NCBI GenBank assembly: GCA_050084515.1
Contig: CM114275.1
Span: 27,590,001-27,654,000 of the forward strand
Source: Blasia pusilla
Taxonomy: Eukaryota > Marchantiophyta > Marchantiopsida > Blasiales
DNA: 64,000 nucleotides
Direction: 5' to 3'
Shown: positions 9,805 to 23,200 of the stretch, piece by piece
Layout of the letters: every line of letters starts with the position of its first letter
How positions within the stretch are numbered: position 1 is the first letter of the stretch
The notes under the pieces: generated by a model
The model's database searches: none
What the model was told of the DNA's origin: nothing
Seen by the model: only the letters and a program-made list of their open reading frames with translations
Made by a program: the position numbers and the translations under genes

Positions 9805-12800
9805 ATGTTCAGGCCGCCTAGGGACCACCCTCACGGTGGTCCCCCGCGGCATAGTGCTCCTTTCCCTCCCCTTTATGTGGGAGTGACTGTCGGTGCACCT
9901 TATCAACCATCTCACCCGGGAATAAGAGGCTTTCATCCTCCCTTTCCGTTGCCATATCAAGGATTTACTCCACTGTCAATACTACCTCCACTTGCAAACC
10001 CTCCTCCTCCTCCTCCTCCTCCTCCTCCTCCTCCTCCAGGTAGCCCACCTGCCGAGGCACCCCCACCACCTCCACCTACGGAAATAAACTTCAGAAACAT
10101 AGCTCCTCCATCCATACCGAGAGACACAGAGATGCTGAAGAACAGTGAGGGCCTATCACCCTCCACTGTGAAGAATGGACGTCCGTTTGAAAATCTGGCC
10201 CAAGCAAAGCAGGCAGGTAATCCGAACTTTGCCCTTCGTTTTGGTGGTGAGCGGGGCACAGACGCTGCTATTGGATACGATTTCAACGAGTGGAATAAAA
10301 AGTGCCTGGATTGGGAGGAGAGGAGTACTAGACCACAACCAGAACAGGACACGGTTTCAGAGCCCAATCAACAAGGATCACAAGGAGGCCCAGGAGCTGC
10401 TCAAATTTCTCATGAAGCTCCTGCTTCTCCAACAGGATCTGATATGGATATGGAAGGTAGCTCCTCGACAGCCTAGTTTTCCTTCCTCTTAATGGTCCAG
10501 TGGGAGCGAATTAAGGATAAATTAACAGGTGCAGGTAATGCGTCTGCTTTCCGCGGAGAGGGGTATTCTGTAGGTAGTGAAGCATTTCAATGAAAATCTG
10601 AAGTTCTAGAACAATCCCAGGCATCTAATGTTGTTATTTACAGATGATTTTGCTCTTCCACCTCCAGCAAGTGAACGGAAATCAACAATGGAAAGGAAAT
10701 CCGGATTTACTTCTCCAATGGCTGATAGGAAGTCGGGCTTCTCATCTCCAGTTGGTGAAAGGAAAGGGGTCCTTTCATCCCCAACATTTGAAAGGAGCAC
10801 GGGATTCTCATCGCCAGCAACCGAAAGGAAGGCTGATTTTTCTTCGTCATCATTTGATAGGAAAGCTGCAATGCCTCTTTTGACATCCGAGAGGAAACAG
10901 GTAGCTCCTTTTCCCCAACAATCAACAGAAACCAAAGAGGTCGCACTATCAAATGCCACTGATCAAGAATACTTACATCAGCGGGTGAGCGGAGGACTTT
11001 TGGCTCAATCAGGAATGACAGAGTCACAGAAAGTGGAGAGTGGTGCACAAAAGGAGAAGTCACAGCAGGCTGCAGATGTCGTGAAGGTTCAGGAGGTTGC
11101 GGCTTCCGACCTTCCACGGAGGAGAGGTATGTTTACCAGCTCTTTCATTAAACTGTCAAGTTGTGATTGATATGACGATTCTCTCTCACAATGGGCACTA
11201 CTAGTTATATGTGAGTGTCTCCCTCCTCTCATGTGGTATCTTCTTCATTTGTTTCTCTCTCTACACCCATCCCAATCTCACGCACTGTCCAACCAGGGCG
11301 CGGGGTCTATGGTCGCCAGGCCACGACAGGCACTACTTAATGAGCACAGTCTCTCTCTCCCTCTCGTCAGCATTCAAACTATATGAGAGTGTCTCCCTCC
11401 TCTCATATCGTACCTTCTTCACTTGCTCCTCTTTCTACACCCATCCCAGTCTCAAGCACCGTCCAACCAGGGCGCGGGGTCTATGGTCGCAAGGCTACGA
11501 CAGGCACTACTTAATGAGTACAGTCTCTCTCTTGGAGGGTGGTGGAGAAGATGTGCCAGAACACAAGGAGTAGAGTTCTGGTGAATGGCCAAAAGAGTGG
11601 GACATTCGACATCAAGCAAGGAGTGGCTCAAGGATGCCCGCTCTCCCCCACTCTCTTCAACATTTTCGTGAATTCCCTATTGGAAGAAATGGAGGGTAGT
11701 GGACTAGGCATAGGGGTGGGCAATAGCTCTGTTGTTGCCCTCATGTTTGCTGATGACTTTGGTGGCCTCGAGGAAACAGGAGAGAAACTCCAAGAGATGA
11801 TCTCCCTGACCAAAATCTGGTGTGACATGTGGGGCATGGAGGCAAATGTACTGAAGTGCGGTGTGATGATTTTCAATGGCAAGGAGGAGGACCAAGACCA
11901 ATAGTGGTACTGGGGCGAACAAGAGATCCCCCGTGTGGCTACATACACCTATCTGGGCATAGAATTCTCGGAAGATTGCATGTGGGATGCACACATTAAG
12001 AAGACTACTGAGAAAGGCCACAAGAAGGTGAACGGTCTGTCCAGATTCCTACATTGCCGGGATATCACATCAGAAGTAAAGCGCTCTGTCATTTTGCATA
12101 CCATTTGTCCCTCGCTGGAATACGGGGCAGCAGTGTGGGATGCCAACACCAAACAAAGGGATAGGCTTCAAGCTGTGCAGCTGAAGGCGTTTCGGGGTAT
12201 GATGTCAACCTCATCACGAACAGCCCGAGTTGGTGTGAGATCAGAACTAGGTGTGGAACCGTTGGAGGATAGACGTGACATTGCCAAGTTGAAATGGCGG
12301 AGGCAGCTGGAGACAATGGACTCCCATCGCTATCCTAAAGAGGTGATGGGGAAAACCTGGACCCAAAGAAGACCGGTAAAGCAGGCCAAATCTTGGACGA
12401 AAAAGGTTCAAGAGATTGTGCAAGCTGCCAAGCTCCCAGCAGGGCCTGAACTGTGGGAGCAGGATGAGAAAGCATTCGTAGATACCATAACCAAAGCAGT
12501 GGGCAAACGCTCACAGCAGAACAGCATGGAGGAAGCCATGAAAATGTCTGACCTCTCTCTCTTGACGGTATATCCCGAGAAGGCAGAACTGAAGAACTAT
12601 TTGCGGGGAACCCTTTGCTTGGGAACGCGACTCAAGTTCAAGTTCAGAACGAGAGCAATCCCCTTGAACCATAAGAAAAGCAGGATGGGAACACAACTTA
12701 ACTCTTGCGCCTTGTTTGACGATGAGGATGAAGCCTCTAGTCATTACTTGGTCTCCTACGCAAAATTCACAACACACGGAGCAAGAGCATATGCTGATAA

Positions 12801-15800
12801 TGCTAAGCTGGTAGCACCAGAATTGTTCAACACATTCAGTAGCCTTGATTCATTGCCCAAAGCTGCTGCACTGGTAAGTAATGTCTATTGGGGAATCCAA
12901 TCAGGTAAAGTAGATGGTGTGGTGAAGAGTTTCTTGATTGACACTTGGAAGGTCGGCAGAAACATGTTTTTTGGTCAGCACTCACACTATATGAGAGTGT
13001 CTCCCTCGTCTCATATGGTACCTTCTTCACTTGCTTCTCTCTCTACACCCATCCCAGTCTCAAGCACCATCCAACCAGGGCGCGGGGTCTATGGTCGTTT
13101 AGGCTACAACAGGCACTACTTAATGAGTACAGTCTCTCATTATCCTTTTTTGTGCTATTGTGTAGAGTTCTATTGCAATTGCAAGAGCTTACTTTTGGTT
13201 GCATTTTGACCTCCTGAAGGTATAGGCATCTGCTACTTCACAAATTTATTTCATGAAGCGTTGCCAGAGGAAAAGACAGGAAAAGAGTGTCTATTCCTGC
13301 AGTTTAACTAACCAAATTTTATCTGCCTGAGCTCTGGTTCATGGTCAGATTCTTTCCTGTGTGATGACTGGTCATTTGTGGGTTATCCTTTGATGTATTT
13401 TGTCAGCCAATTTTGCCTCGAAAATTGGATGTATCAAATCCAAAATCATGTTAGGATGGAATTTGTTATCATGTACAGGTTTTGCCACCAACAATAATAT
13501 ACCACTGGGGTAACTGATACCGAAAGGATCCGTGAGTTAAAGATGATGTGCATACTTCCATAGGTGGCCAATGAATTTGGTTTGTTTCTGTTCGGTCTTG
13601 ACAGTGGATAATTTTCGATGACTTATTCACACAATTGTATCCATGAACAGACACACGACGTCGGACAGGATTTGACCGCCAGTGTATGGAGGATGTGAGT
13701 CCACAAAGTAGTCCACTCAGGGCTGTCCTAAAAAAGCAGATACTTCCTGTCCGACAAGGTGATGATCTTACTGGCCTTAATCCAAACGTAATGGCAGGGC
13801 CTGCAAATGGACATTCAGAATTGGTTACAAAACCTTCTCGCTGGGGTCCTCCAGAGTCTTCTGCTAACACAGGAGCAGAGAGTCGGTTCTTGAGAAGGAT
13901 CCAGTCCCAGGAGGAGCAGCATCGTCAGCCAGAGGAAACAAGAGGTTGGACTCTGTCTCCCAGAATAGAGGAGATAACTCCTCAAAAGGTGCCACAGATT
14001 CTCTGGATTCTACTGCTGTGCCTCCAAGCTCTATTGAAGGGGAAAATGTTAAAGATTTGGAAAAGTGCAAACTTAGACACTCTTCGGACCCACTAGCAGT
14101 TGATGAGTTTGGACGGATCTTGAGGCATGGAGGTAGTGATAGTGATGGAGACGGTCATCATGTTGGTGGTAAGAAGCGAAGAAGGTCAACAAGTAGAAGT
14201 AGAAGCAGAAGTCGCTCGCCAGGAGATTTAAGGCGGAAGCGCTGGAGTCCAAGTAGGTCTCCTCGGCGTCGGGGTAGGAGAAGCCGATCTTGGAGGTTGG
14301 ACACAAAACCCATTTGTACAACGACTTGTCTCTTGTTTGTCTAGCTAGATATTTTACACTGCACAAACTTTGTTTTCTGCTAGTTCTTGTTGCTCAAAAT
14401 GTTTAACCCTCCTTGAACCTTAGTAAATAAAGTAGTCCACTGAGTTTGCAATGTATGTCAAACACATGCACAAGCTTCTCAACTGCTTTCCTTTCGAATT
14501 TTTAAATTCTTCTTGCAAGCCTCAAGTATTGAGTTCAGCTAAGACTTTAGGCTGTATTGGTGCTAGCTTTGTGCACATACCCTTCAAAGATGTGCTTGTT
14601 CTTCGTATGGTTATCTTGCCATTTTCAGTATGTGAGGCGTGATGTAGTGGCTTTCACCTAGAATGTAGTCAATAGAAACACAGTGCACATCGCTCTTTTC
14701 AACCTGTGGCAGCTTCGTATCCCTCATGAGGGGTTTCAATTTCACATATTAGTTATTTAGTTGTAATCATCTCTTGTAGCCCCACCACAAGCACCTCTCT
14801 GAGAGTGATTGAATGAAGAAAGAAATCAAGATTTCTGTTAACAGTTCAGATCAGGCTTCCCATGTGTTGTCCCACTACAATGCATGCGTGTTCCTATTTG
14901 TAAGGTAGCGGTTATATCTATGTAATCTGAAAGGCCTCCTGTCGTAGCAGATGACTTTTTGTATGTAAACATGTGGTAATCTGATTTGCAGTTGAGATGC
15001 TATGAAAATGTGGTTGTGTGAGCAGGAATTCTGGACACAGACGTGGTGTCGTTGGACTCCTGATTTATTGTATTTTTTCCCCTAACGTGTCCTCATGTTG
15101 CCCAAACAGTCTTACAGTTTTCATAATGATGCTAAGATGTACAGTACCTATGTGGACATTTGACTCATGATTTGTTAACAACTCTGTGTGCTCTGATCTG
15201 CAGCATTTCTCCAAGGAGGCATAGAAGCCGCAGTCGCACACCCCCACGTGAAGGAAGATGGGCTGGGGATGCAAGGGGGGATAGAGGTGATAGGGGGTTT
15301 TCAGATAGAGGTGGTAGAAGAGGGGGAAGGGGTGGCCCTGCTACTTGCTTTGACTTCGTGAGGGGTAAATGCAGCAGAGGCACATCGTGTAGGTATGTAC
15401 ATGATGAAGGCAATGGACCAAGTAGTGAACAAGGTGGGAGATGGGGTGGAGGACGAGGGCGAGGTCGTGGTCGTGCTGGAAGGGAAGGTGGGGACGAGAG
15501 CGACCGAAACCTGGGGGTAATGAGTGGAGAAGATTCAAGGATGCGAAGAACCTGGAATGCCAATGAACGTAGTATGGACGATGACTCTAGAGAGAAAAAG
15601 TTGATTGAGGAATTGAAGAAAAATGAGGGTGAATCTTCTAGTGTTGAATCATGGGAGCAGAACAAGATTGGGTTGTCACAGAAGAAGAGTGGCTTGTCAC
15701 AGGCTCCAAGGGCAGATCCAGCCCAAGAACCTGCTTCTGAGAAGCCTGTATCACAGCCTGACTCAGAGTCTGTTATTCCTGCAATTTCTCAGTCGATTCC

Positions 15801-17550
15801 CTCTCAAACGTCAAAGCCAGGACCAGATTACATGCTGGAAGCCCTGTCACCTTCAGTTAGTCTTCCTCCTCAGACTCAAAGCAGTGTATCTACCAATCCT
15901 ATCCCCCAAACTCCTCATCCAATGAGCTTCTCTAATCCCTTAATACCCCCACCACAGCCTAATTTCTCTTCATCCACCACTCATCAGCTTGGCAGCTCAG
16001 TTAGCCCTTCTGTGTCTCAGCATCTTTCTTTCACAATGTCTCCAGTCCCACTCGCTCAACATCCTCGATATCCCCCAAATCTTCCACATCCACAGCCAAA
16101 TGCTTTCCCACCAACTCAACAGACTACTTATCCTCCCAATGTTCCCACTTCGAATCCTGGGTATTTGCTAAATCGACCCCACCAGCAACCTTCATTCATG
16201 CCCCCTCCAGTTGTATTTAGTGGTTCCCCTTCCATGCCCACTGTACAACCTTCCTTTCCCCCCCTCCCAATGTTGCGGCCACAGTCTTCTTTCAATGCAC
16301 CACAACAGCAGAATTTCACCTCACTTCCAATGTCAAGTGGTCAAACAAACCTTGTATCAAGATCCCAAATGATGAATACACCTCCACCAATGATGCAAAA
16401 TTCAATGGTCCAAAACGTGCAAGGAAGGCCTGGGTTTTCATGGTCACCCTCATTAGTGGTGTCCACTGCTCCTCCTCTCGTCCCTTTTGTCCTACCACCC
16501 TTTCAGCCTCCACATTCACAACCTCTACAGGCTCCGCCTCCTCAGTTGCCAGCAACACCAGCCCAATCCTTCCAATATCAGCCTCTGCCAGCAAGCTTTA
16601 GCATGACGTCTTTTACCACTGGACCTGCTCAAATAGCAGCTCCAAGTTTAGCCCCAGTCAATGATCAGTATGATCCACTGGCGGACAGTCTTGAACCAGG
16701 ACCCCCAGGTGCCGGCGATAAAAAGGCGTTCAACCGAACTACCCAGCAAGACCATGGCGTCAGACTGTCAGCAGTTGATCAATGGGGTCGTCATTCAGTT
16801 AATGAATCAACACCTTTGATGACTAATGCAGGGGAGGTGGTGTTGGAAAATGTTAGCCCAGGGCTTCCAGGTCACATGGAGAATATGAGATCAGGTGTTG
16901 GGCAAATGGAAAATGTAAGTCCGAGGCAACCAGGCCAAATGGTAATGGAGAATGTGAGCCCAAGAAACATGGGTTCCTCATTCCTCGTGAAAGGTCCTGC
17001 AAGCTATGGAGGCCCGCACCGAGCAGTAGCGATGGAGAATGTGAGTCCTGCTCCAGACGGAAGTTTGGCTGGAGGTGTGGAAGGGCACAAAGAATCGACT
17101 AGTGATAGCAAGGAACAGAAGCGGAAGGATAAGGATGGGCGTGTACTCAATCTGATTAGGAAAGCTGTGGCTGAACATGTGAAAGATTTGCTGAATCCCA
17201 CCTGGAAAGAAGGACAAATGAGTAAAGATGCTTTCAAAACAATAGCCAAGAAGGCTGTTGACAAGGTAATGGGGGCATTAGAAGCTAAAGGTCGAATCCC
17301 TAAGTCTCAGGAGAAGTTGGAATTGTTCATGGATAATTCGAAGCCAAAGATTGCCAAGCTTGTAAAGGTATGTGTTTGTGTTGCTTATTTACATTTCATT
17401 TTGACTGTTTCTTCTGGGATCAGAATTGTAATTATTCTTATTAACACATGCTTTGGTGAGGGTAGAGGGCACCGCATGAGCATTTTTGAGGATCTTATAG
17501 ATGTTAAATGTTTGTTGCAGGGATATGTTGACAAGTACGTCAAGGCCTAA
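9805..17550 (+). CDS. SR-rich CCCH zinc-finger protein with SURP-like region and conserved plant C-terminal domain
   Basis: Five exons can be read: 9805-10456, 10644-11126, 13651-14295, 15204-17367 and 17521-17550. All have GT...AG borders and matching phases except for one frame change inside exon 3. The product is about 1320 residues. Exon 1 has a Pro-rich N terminus with a poly-Pro run and a SURP-like stretch ('NGRPFENLAQAKQAGNPNF'). Exon 2 has degenerate repeats around 'RKSGFSSP'. Exon 3 ends in Arg-Ser dipeptides. Exon 4 carries one CCCH finger (C-x7-C-x5-C-x3-H, 'CFDFVRGKCSRGTSCRYVH', about 15346-15402), RGG stretches, a long Pro/Gln/Ser region, four 'ENVSP' repeats, and a C-terminal helical domain ('MSKDAFKTIAKKAVDKVMG') shared with plant CCCH proteins of the AtC3H38 / rice C3H55 kind. 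A nuclear role in RNA processing is inferred. Exon 3 needs a one-base correction between about 13868 and 14093: either a real frameshift, a sequence error or a missed splice. Intron 2 holds a LINE copy in sense orientation. Confidence 0.85.
11197..13140 (+). mobile_element. Non-LTR retrotransposon (LINE) copy 1 with two extra tail units in front
   Basis: It lies in intron 2 of the CCCH gene, same orientation. The order is: tail unit (about 11205-11352), second tail unit (about 11370-11535), LINE body with reverse transcriptase (11539-12886), then its own tail (about 12985-13140). All three tails end 'cactacttaatgagtacagt' (or close) followed by CT repeats. The simplest reading is successive 5'-truncated insertions into the CT tail of an earlier copy. 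Confidence 0.8.
11539..12886 (+). pseudogene. LINE reverse transcriptase, 5'-truncated, copy 1
   Basis: The frame starts inside the RT domain ('GVAQGCPLSPTLFNIFVN', then 'ALMFADDFGGL' with F-A-D-D as the catalytic box). It continues through 'YTYLGIEFS', a thumb/connection region and a C-terminal Cys-His motif ('CALFDDEDEASSHYLVSYAKF', in which two Cys of the C-x2-C...H...C pattern are lost; copies 2 and 3 keep them). A single TAG at 11902 splits the frame, where copy 3 has a Gln codon. The upstream endonuclease part and the first RT blocks are missing. The superfamily was not assigned. Confidence 0.85.
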
Positions 17551-20272
17551 AGGTAGTTTTTCCAGAGATCCTTAGGTGGTCATCATTACTGGGCATGGAT
17601 TGCATTTGCAGCCAGCCCAAATTTAAGTGGTTGTATCTTGAGTTGTTCTGCGGTAGGAATGGTTCACACAAGCATGGTCAGTTCACATCTCCTCCAGAAG
17701 TGAGTTCCTTAACCACCAGATAGATCTTATTTAAACGAAGCAGTTTTCCTTTGACTGGAGTTGTTTCTACCAAACTGTAGCTGTAAGCAGGCAAGTTCTA
17801 CATCTGAAAACAGGTTCCCCTCTTATTCTGTGCATTTTTCTTCTATTCCTTCTCTTATGATTGTTAAGTGGTGAAAATGGTAGAGTACACCTTACAAAAT
17901 TGACCTACTTGTCAACATAGATTGAGAAGATTGGTTTTTCAACCTTCAAAGTTTAGTAGACTGGCTCTTCACCTTCAAACTTACAGTTTGTCTTTTGATA
18001 TTAGTTCCTTCCTTGTCTGTGGTGTCTAATTTTGAACCAGGATAGCTATTTGATTGAGAATTCACTATTAATTAGTGCAAAATGGAGGACTGTATGAGTT
18101 TTCTTGTCCAGGAAATGGACAGTGCACCAATAGTCTTGCCTTTGAAAGCTTGATGCATATCATGCGTGGTGAAACTATTAGAAATTCGGGTTGACTAGAT
18201 GATCTAAAAAAAGTCTTAATAATAACAATCAATTTTGTGCCTTGGAGAGACGGTGCAGGAAACCAAAAGTACAAACTTTCATTCTGGTCTAGTCCCAGTG
18301 TGACTTGTCCATGCGAATTTCCATTCCATGCTTGCTTTGCGCACAGAAGGATTTTCCATATTAGATACTCTTTCCAGCATAGAACCTGTCAGGTGGACGT
18401 GCCAATTATATCTTTCTTGAATTCTCTTACAGATTGCCACATCCACAGAACCTTTTATTACTTCACTGAAAACTACACACTAAAACTACTGTTTCCAACT
18501 GATCAAGCAAAATCTCTGAAGAGTGACACTTCTTGAGCTCAAAGGTCATGCGAGTAAACTTTTCTGTCATGGCAGTTCAGTATGATTCCCTTCTCCCCCT
18601 CCCCCTCCCCCTCCTAGATTTCAGATGTCATAGTATGTCCAGCAGCAGGAAGGTTGGAAGAAGATAGAATATCCGGCCTTAGAATCTTTGATGGGCTAGA
18701 GGATTTGTGGCATCAGACATTTTGATTGCAGGTTTAGTGCTAATCCATCTTCTCCACTATTACATTGATAAAGACATTACAAACTGTGGTAGCGATGAAA
18801 AAACACCTCCAATTTCATTGTGGACAAGATTGCAATCCTCTTTCCTTGATAATCATCATCCAGGAAAGAGCCCTTTCTGCGACTCTTTCAGTTGGGTACA
18901 AAATAGCTCACTCCATCTCTCTTTTAGTCCTTTTACATACTGATTATACCCTCTAAGCTGTATATCAGTCGTATATCTGGCAAAGTGCGTGGAGTAGTAA
19001 CATAAGTGACATACTCCTCCACATAGTTCGTAGTCCATGTCATACCCTGGTCTACAGACATGAGGGTAGACAGTGGAAGTAACTGGGATAGGGATGTTTT
19101 CAGGAGGATGAACCACGGATTGTATCGGATTACAGAAGGGATGCCTTTCTTCAAAGGGTTACAGTTCACTTGTAACTTCATGTATCCTCTAGCTTTGTGA
19201 CCATGGGCCTGCCATGCAGGTTGAATAGCACTTGGGGCTTGGATGTGTGCACAAGTAGGAATTCTTCTAGAAAGTATCTCATACTCAGATAGTCTTAAGT
19301 AAGGGTGTGAACCTTCTCTGAACCATCATCCCTGTCTGTATTTTAACTCCAAAATGTCGAAGTGGGAAATGTCTTTGTCAGGATTAATCAACTGACAAAA
19401 GATGTGCGGAAATGTCTATTTGTCATGACTAATTAACTCACAAGAGGTGCGCTTAGCTCACCCAACTCAATGAATCTGCATTGTTGCCTGCTTTTGGGAG
19501 GGTTTTATTGCCGTTTTAGGGAATGTCTGTTCAGAGTTCAGGGTAAAGAGGAAGATTGTACTCCAGAAGGTTAATCATAGTTTATGACTAATGATTGAAT
19601 GTTGAAACCTCTTTTTTCGTGTCGCATTTGTGCTGCTGCTGTTTTTCAGATTCTCCACACAATTTAGTTAAGTATTTCATGTGTGCACAATTATGAAGTG
19701 CTTCTGGTGGCGTAAGATGTCTCATTTTTCTCTTCTTACTCTTCTCTTTCCACTTTCTGCAGCTATGAAACTTTGTAGCTTGAACTATTCATTACATTTT
19801 GTACATTGTCACATTGTGGTAATGACGTTACCTAGGCCGTCTGCTTTGGTAGGAAAAAAAAATATTCGGAATGATGTTTTCAATTGGAGATGTGAGCATT
19901 TATTAAAGGTATCTGTGAGCTTGTCAAAACTGGTTTATATACATATGTACATATATTATCTAGTTTATATGTGAGATAATTTCTTTTCATATCCAAATGA
20001 AGATTATCTCATCTTCTGCATTATTGGAGAAAAATTTAAACCTTCTTTTATATTAAGGTTCACATTTCTCTTCTTTCACAAATTTTAGAAAATATAAAAT
20101 ATGGTAAAATTTTAAGAAAACTTAATTTTATGAAAATTTAATTTTATGAAAATACAATTTGTGCGAAATTTGAAGTTAAAAAACATTAGAAGTTTATTTA
20201 TCTTTCCACTATCATAAAGCAAAGTAAATGTCAACTCAAAATTTCGACCGTAAATTTAAAATGTAAATATGG
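17551..20272 (+). other. Spacer between the two convergent genes
   Basis: It contains the 3' untranslated regions of the CCCH gene (plus) and, at the right end, of the kinase gene (minus). A C-rich run with CCCCCT repeats lies at about 18592-18615. 19960-20270 is very AT-rich. No protein domain, RNA gene or transposon was recognised. Confidence 0.5.
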
Positions 20273-23200
20273 TTATAGCTTAATTGGAAGAATAGGCGTT
20301 ATCAAATAAGGATCATTTTTGTAAATACTGTATGTTGGCACATCCAATGCAGCTTTCGCTACTGCCCCATCTTCATGTATTCTCGCAATAAGTGCATCCA
20401 AAGACGTAAAATTTGCCTGAACATTTACAACATAGACGGTCAGTTCAGATAATCCGGAAGATCTATTCTTTTCATGTAAGTCCATGACTTAGTCTGGATA
20501 AAAAGTATCCGGGTTTTTTTGAAAAGTTTATGAAAAATTACCGCAAATTACCCTATAAAAAAATACCCCAAAACCCCTCTCGAATATACCTCAGGGCGTA
20601 TGTATCCAACCACAATAAGGCGCAACTCTTCACCATAAAAGTCTTCCGAAAATTCGTGGAGTAGCCACGGTTCCTGTCAGGAATGAACTGCCAATGTCAG
20701 TAATGGGTATCCTATTATTGAAGCAGAAACGGATGAGTCGAAAGTGTCAATTTGAGGTTTAGGTGACGCACTTACCACTGTCTTTTCTGCATTGTCGAAG
20801 TACGGACTCCATCCTACACTCATCACCATCTTGTAGATACCTCTATCAGCAAGGCCAGCCCAGCCCAGGTAAATTCCACAGACCTGTTCTGCAAGTTGGC
20901 ATGAGAAGGCCGCAGTCGGCAGATTGGCTGGAACAAACGGCCATGCACAGTGTCAGACACTCATCTTCCCGGCAAGAAAATACGCGCTGCATCATATCCA
21001 TAAAGTTTCCAAAAGTGAAGATTACCCGTGGGTATTCCGAGGACCTTGGAACCACGACCGTATCCCTTAATGACAGTTCCCCCAACGTACCATGGATCAA
21101 TTGGTAGGGCGCCTGATATCCCTGCAGACCCACACGATGCTTTCCTCCATCAGACCAAGTAAGTTGAAAAATGACGAAGACCCGTGACAACTGACCCTTT
21201 GCATAGGCTAGCATTACATTTCTAGGGTTGCGCATAAACCGAAAGAATAAACGTACAATCTTGGAACGGGGGCAAGCCCCACATCTCAGGCCGTAGGTCA
21301 AGTAAAGAGCTCAGCATGTGATCTGCTGAAGAATACAATGAGCGTGCAGCCTTTGTTGGTAAGGAAGGAACTGCCACAACTTCCATTCCAGCCGCCTTCG
21401 CAGCTGTCACTCCGACCCTGTCCCAAAAAACAATCTCAAAACTCAGCTATTGGCCGCCATCTCTAGATTAGACCTGGGCAGCTCAACTTTACCTCATTTT
21501 GAGGAAACCCATTTGTCTTAAAAAGCCATCATTCAATGTGGAAATGCACCATGTGCGCAAGAGGCACCTGGATGGTTTTGGGAGGATAACAGTAGTGAGC
21601 AAAAAGAATAAGAGGGTTACGGGAATGGAAGCGTTCAAGGTTGCCATAAATAGAAAGCAAATACCTTTGTGTACGTATCATCACGATAAATTGCACAAGA
21701 GGGAATTGAAGTTTGGGGAACTGGATTGGGAGTAGGTCCCATGAAATTCCAAGTGTATACGTCCAATCGAGAGTAGGTTCTTGGAGAGCCGTGTGATGGA
21801 AGACTATCAAGCACGGTTCCACGAGAAGGGCTAATCCTTTACTAGACAGATATAGGGACTCTATATTTAATTTTCGGTGCCATTGCTGGAGTAATGGGTA
21901 CATGCTTTTCAGTACTAATTCGTATGGAATTAGCACAACCCGGCAATCAAATTCTTGGTGGAAATCATCAACTTTATAATGGTGCGCCCGGAGATACATC
22001 GTCCGACAAGAAGAGCTATCCACTTTTCTTTGTGCCATCCAGGCTAGCTAAAGGGCAAGGCTCAACTTGCAGAGGCGCCATAGTAATATGGCTTACTCGG
22101 GAGCAGCAAGTTTCAATCGGGGAACGGCTGGGCTGCCACTGCTAGGACGCCCTGAGAGAGCAGAAGGTACGGCCAGGATAACTGACTTGACACGCAATGC
22201 TCGTATTACAGTAGACCTCTTGTCTCAAGCAGCACATTATGGCAAGAGCACGATAAGTAAGCCTCTACGGAGGTCAGAACAGCACAATACATTGTGTGCA
22301 CAGTCCCTGGAAGATTGTGGGGCACTCTACACAGATACCAGCTGAGTAATCAGCTAATTGCGCAAGGGCCTAACCCTTCAGGATCTAAGATCTTTCTTGG
22401 CTTTACGAAGAAAGGATCGAAGTGTCTTCCGGACACGAAGCACAAGGACTATGTAGGAGCCGGGAAAATAACCCGCCCTAATCGGGGTGGGGTTCGGAGG
22501 GCCCGTAATAGCTTCGGATTTTTGCAATCCAGCCTGGCAGTTAAGGAGCCTAGCTCTCGATCGTACTGTTCTATCCCGGAGGTCTCGGATAACGAAACAT
22601 CGTCTCGTTCCAACGGCTCCGCCCGCTCAGCCCCCAAAGCTGACTGGTCCGACCGTGTCCGTATGTCCGTTTCGGAACAGATTCAAGCTTATTTAGGCCC
22701 GGACAATAGATACAATGGGCTGATTCATATCATATCAGACCCTACATTTTTGGCCTTGTGCTATGAATCCATCCGAGGTAAGCCAGGAACCCCCAGGTCT
22801 GATGCGAAAACTTTGGATGGTCCAGAATGGTTTGTACAAGTAGGTGAGAAACTTAAGAAGGGCCAGTTTGAGTTCTCGCCCGCGCGAAGAATTACAAAGC
22901 CCGGCAAAAAGGAGAAACGGCCCTTAGGCATCAACAGCCGCCCTGTCAAACAAAAAAAGTGCTACGGGGATAAGATCGTACAAAAGGCCTTACAGCTTGT
23001 GCTTGAGGCCATCTATGAACCTATTTTTCTAGATTGCTCGCATGGATTTCGTACCCACCGAAGCTGTCACACAGCATTAAAGAGGCTCTGCTTAGAGGGA
23101 GGTCACTATCCTTGGGTTGTGGAGGGAAACATTCGAAATTTTAAATTTTATACAGAAGGTGTTTCTGTACCAGCTTCTTCTACCTATACAGCAGTAGAAG

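Noticed and set aside
9957-10367. Minus-strand Gly-rich ORF
   Set aside because: Shadow of the poly-Pro coding exon of the CCCH gene.
15165-15665. Minus-strand 166-codon ORF
   Set aside because: Shadow of CCCH exon 4; no domain and opposite to the conserved zinc finger frame.
20846-21301. Minus-strand 151-codon ORF as a gene
   Set aside because: It runs through intron sequence and out-of-frame exons of the kinase gene; the real exons are in another frame with good splice sites.
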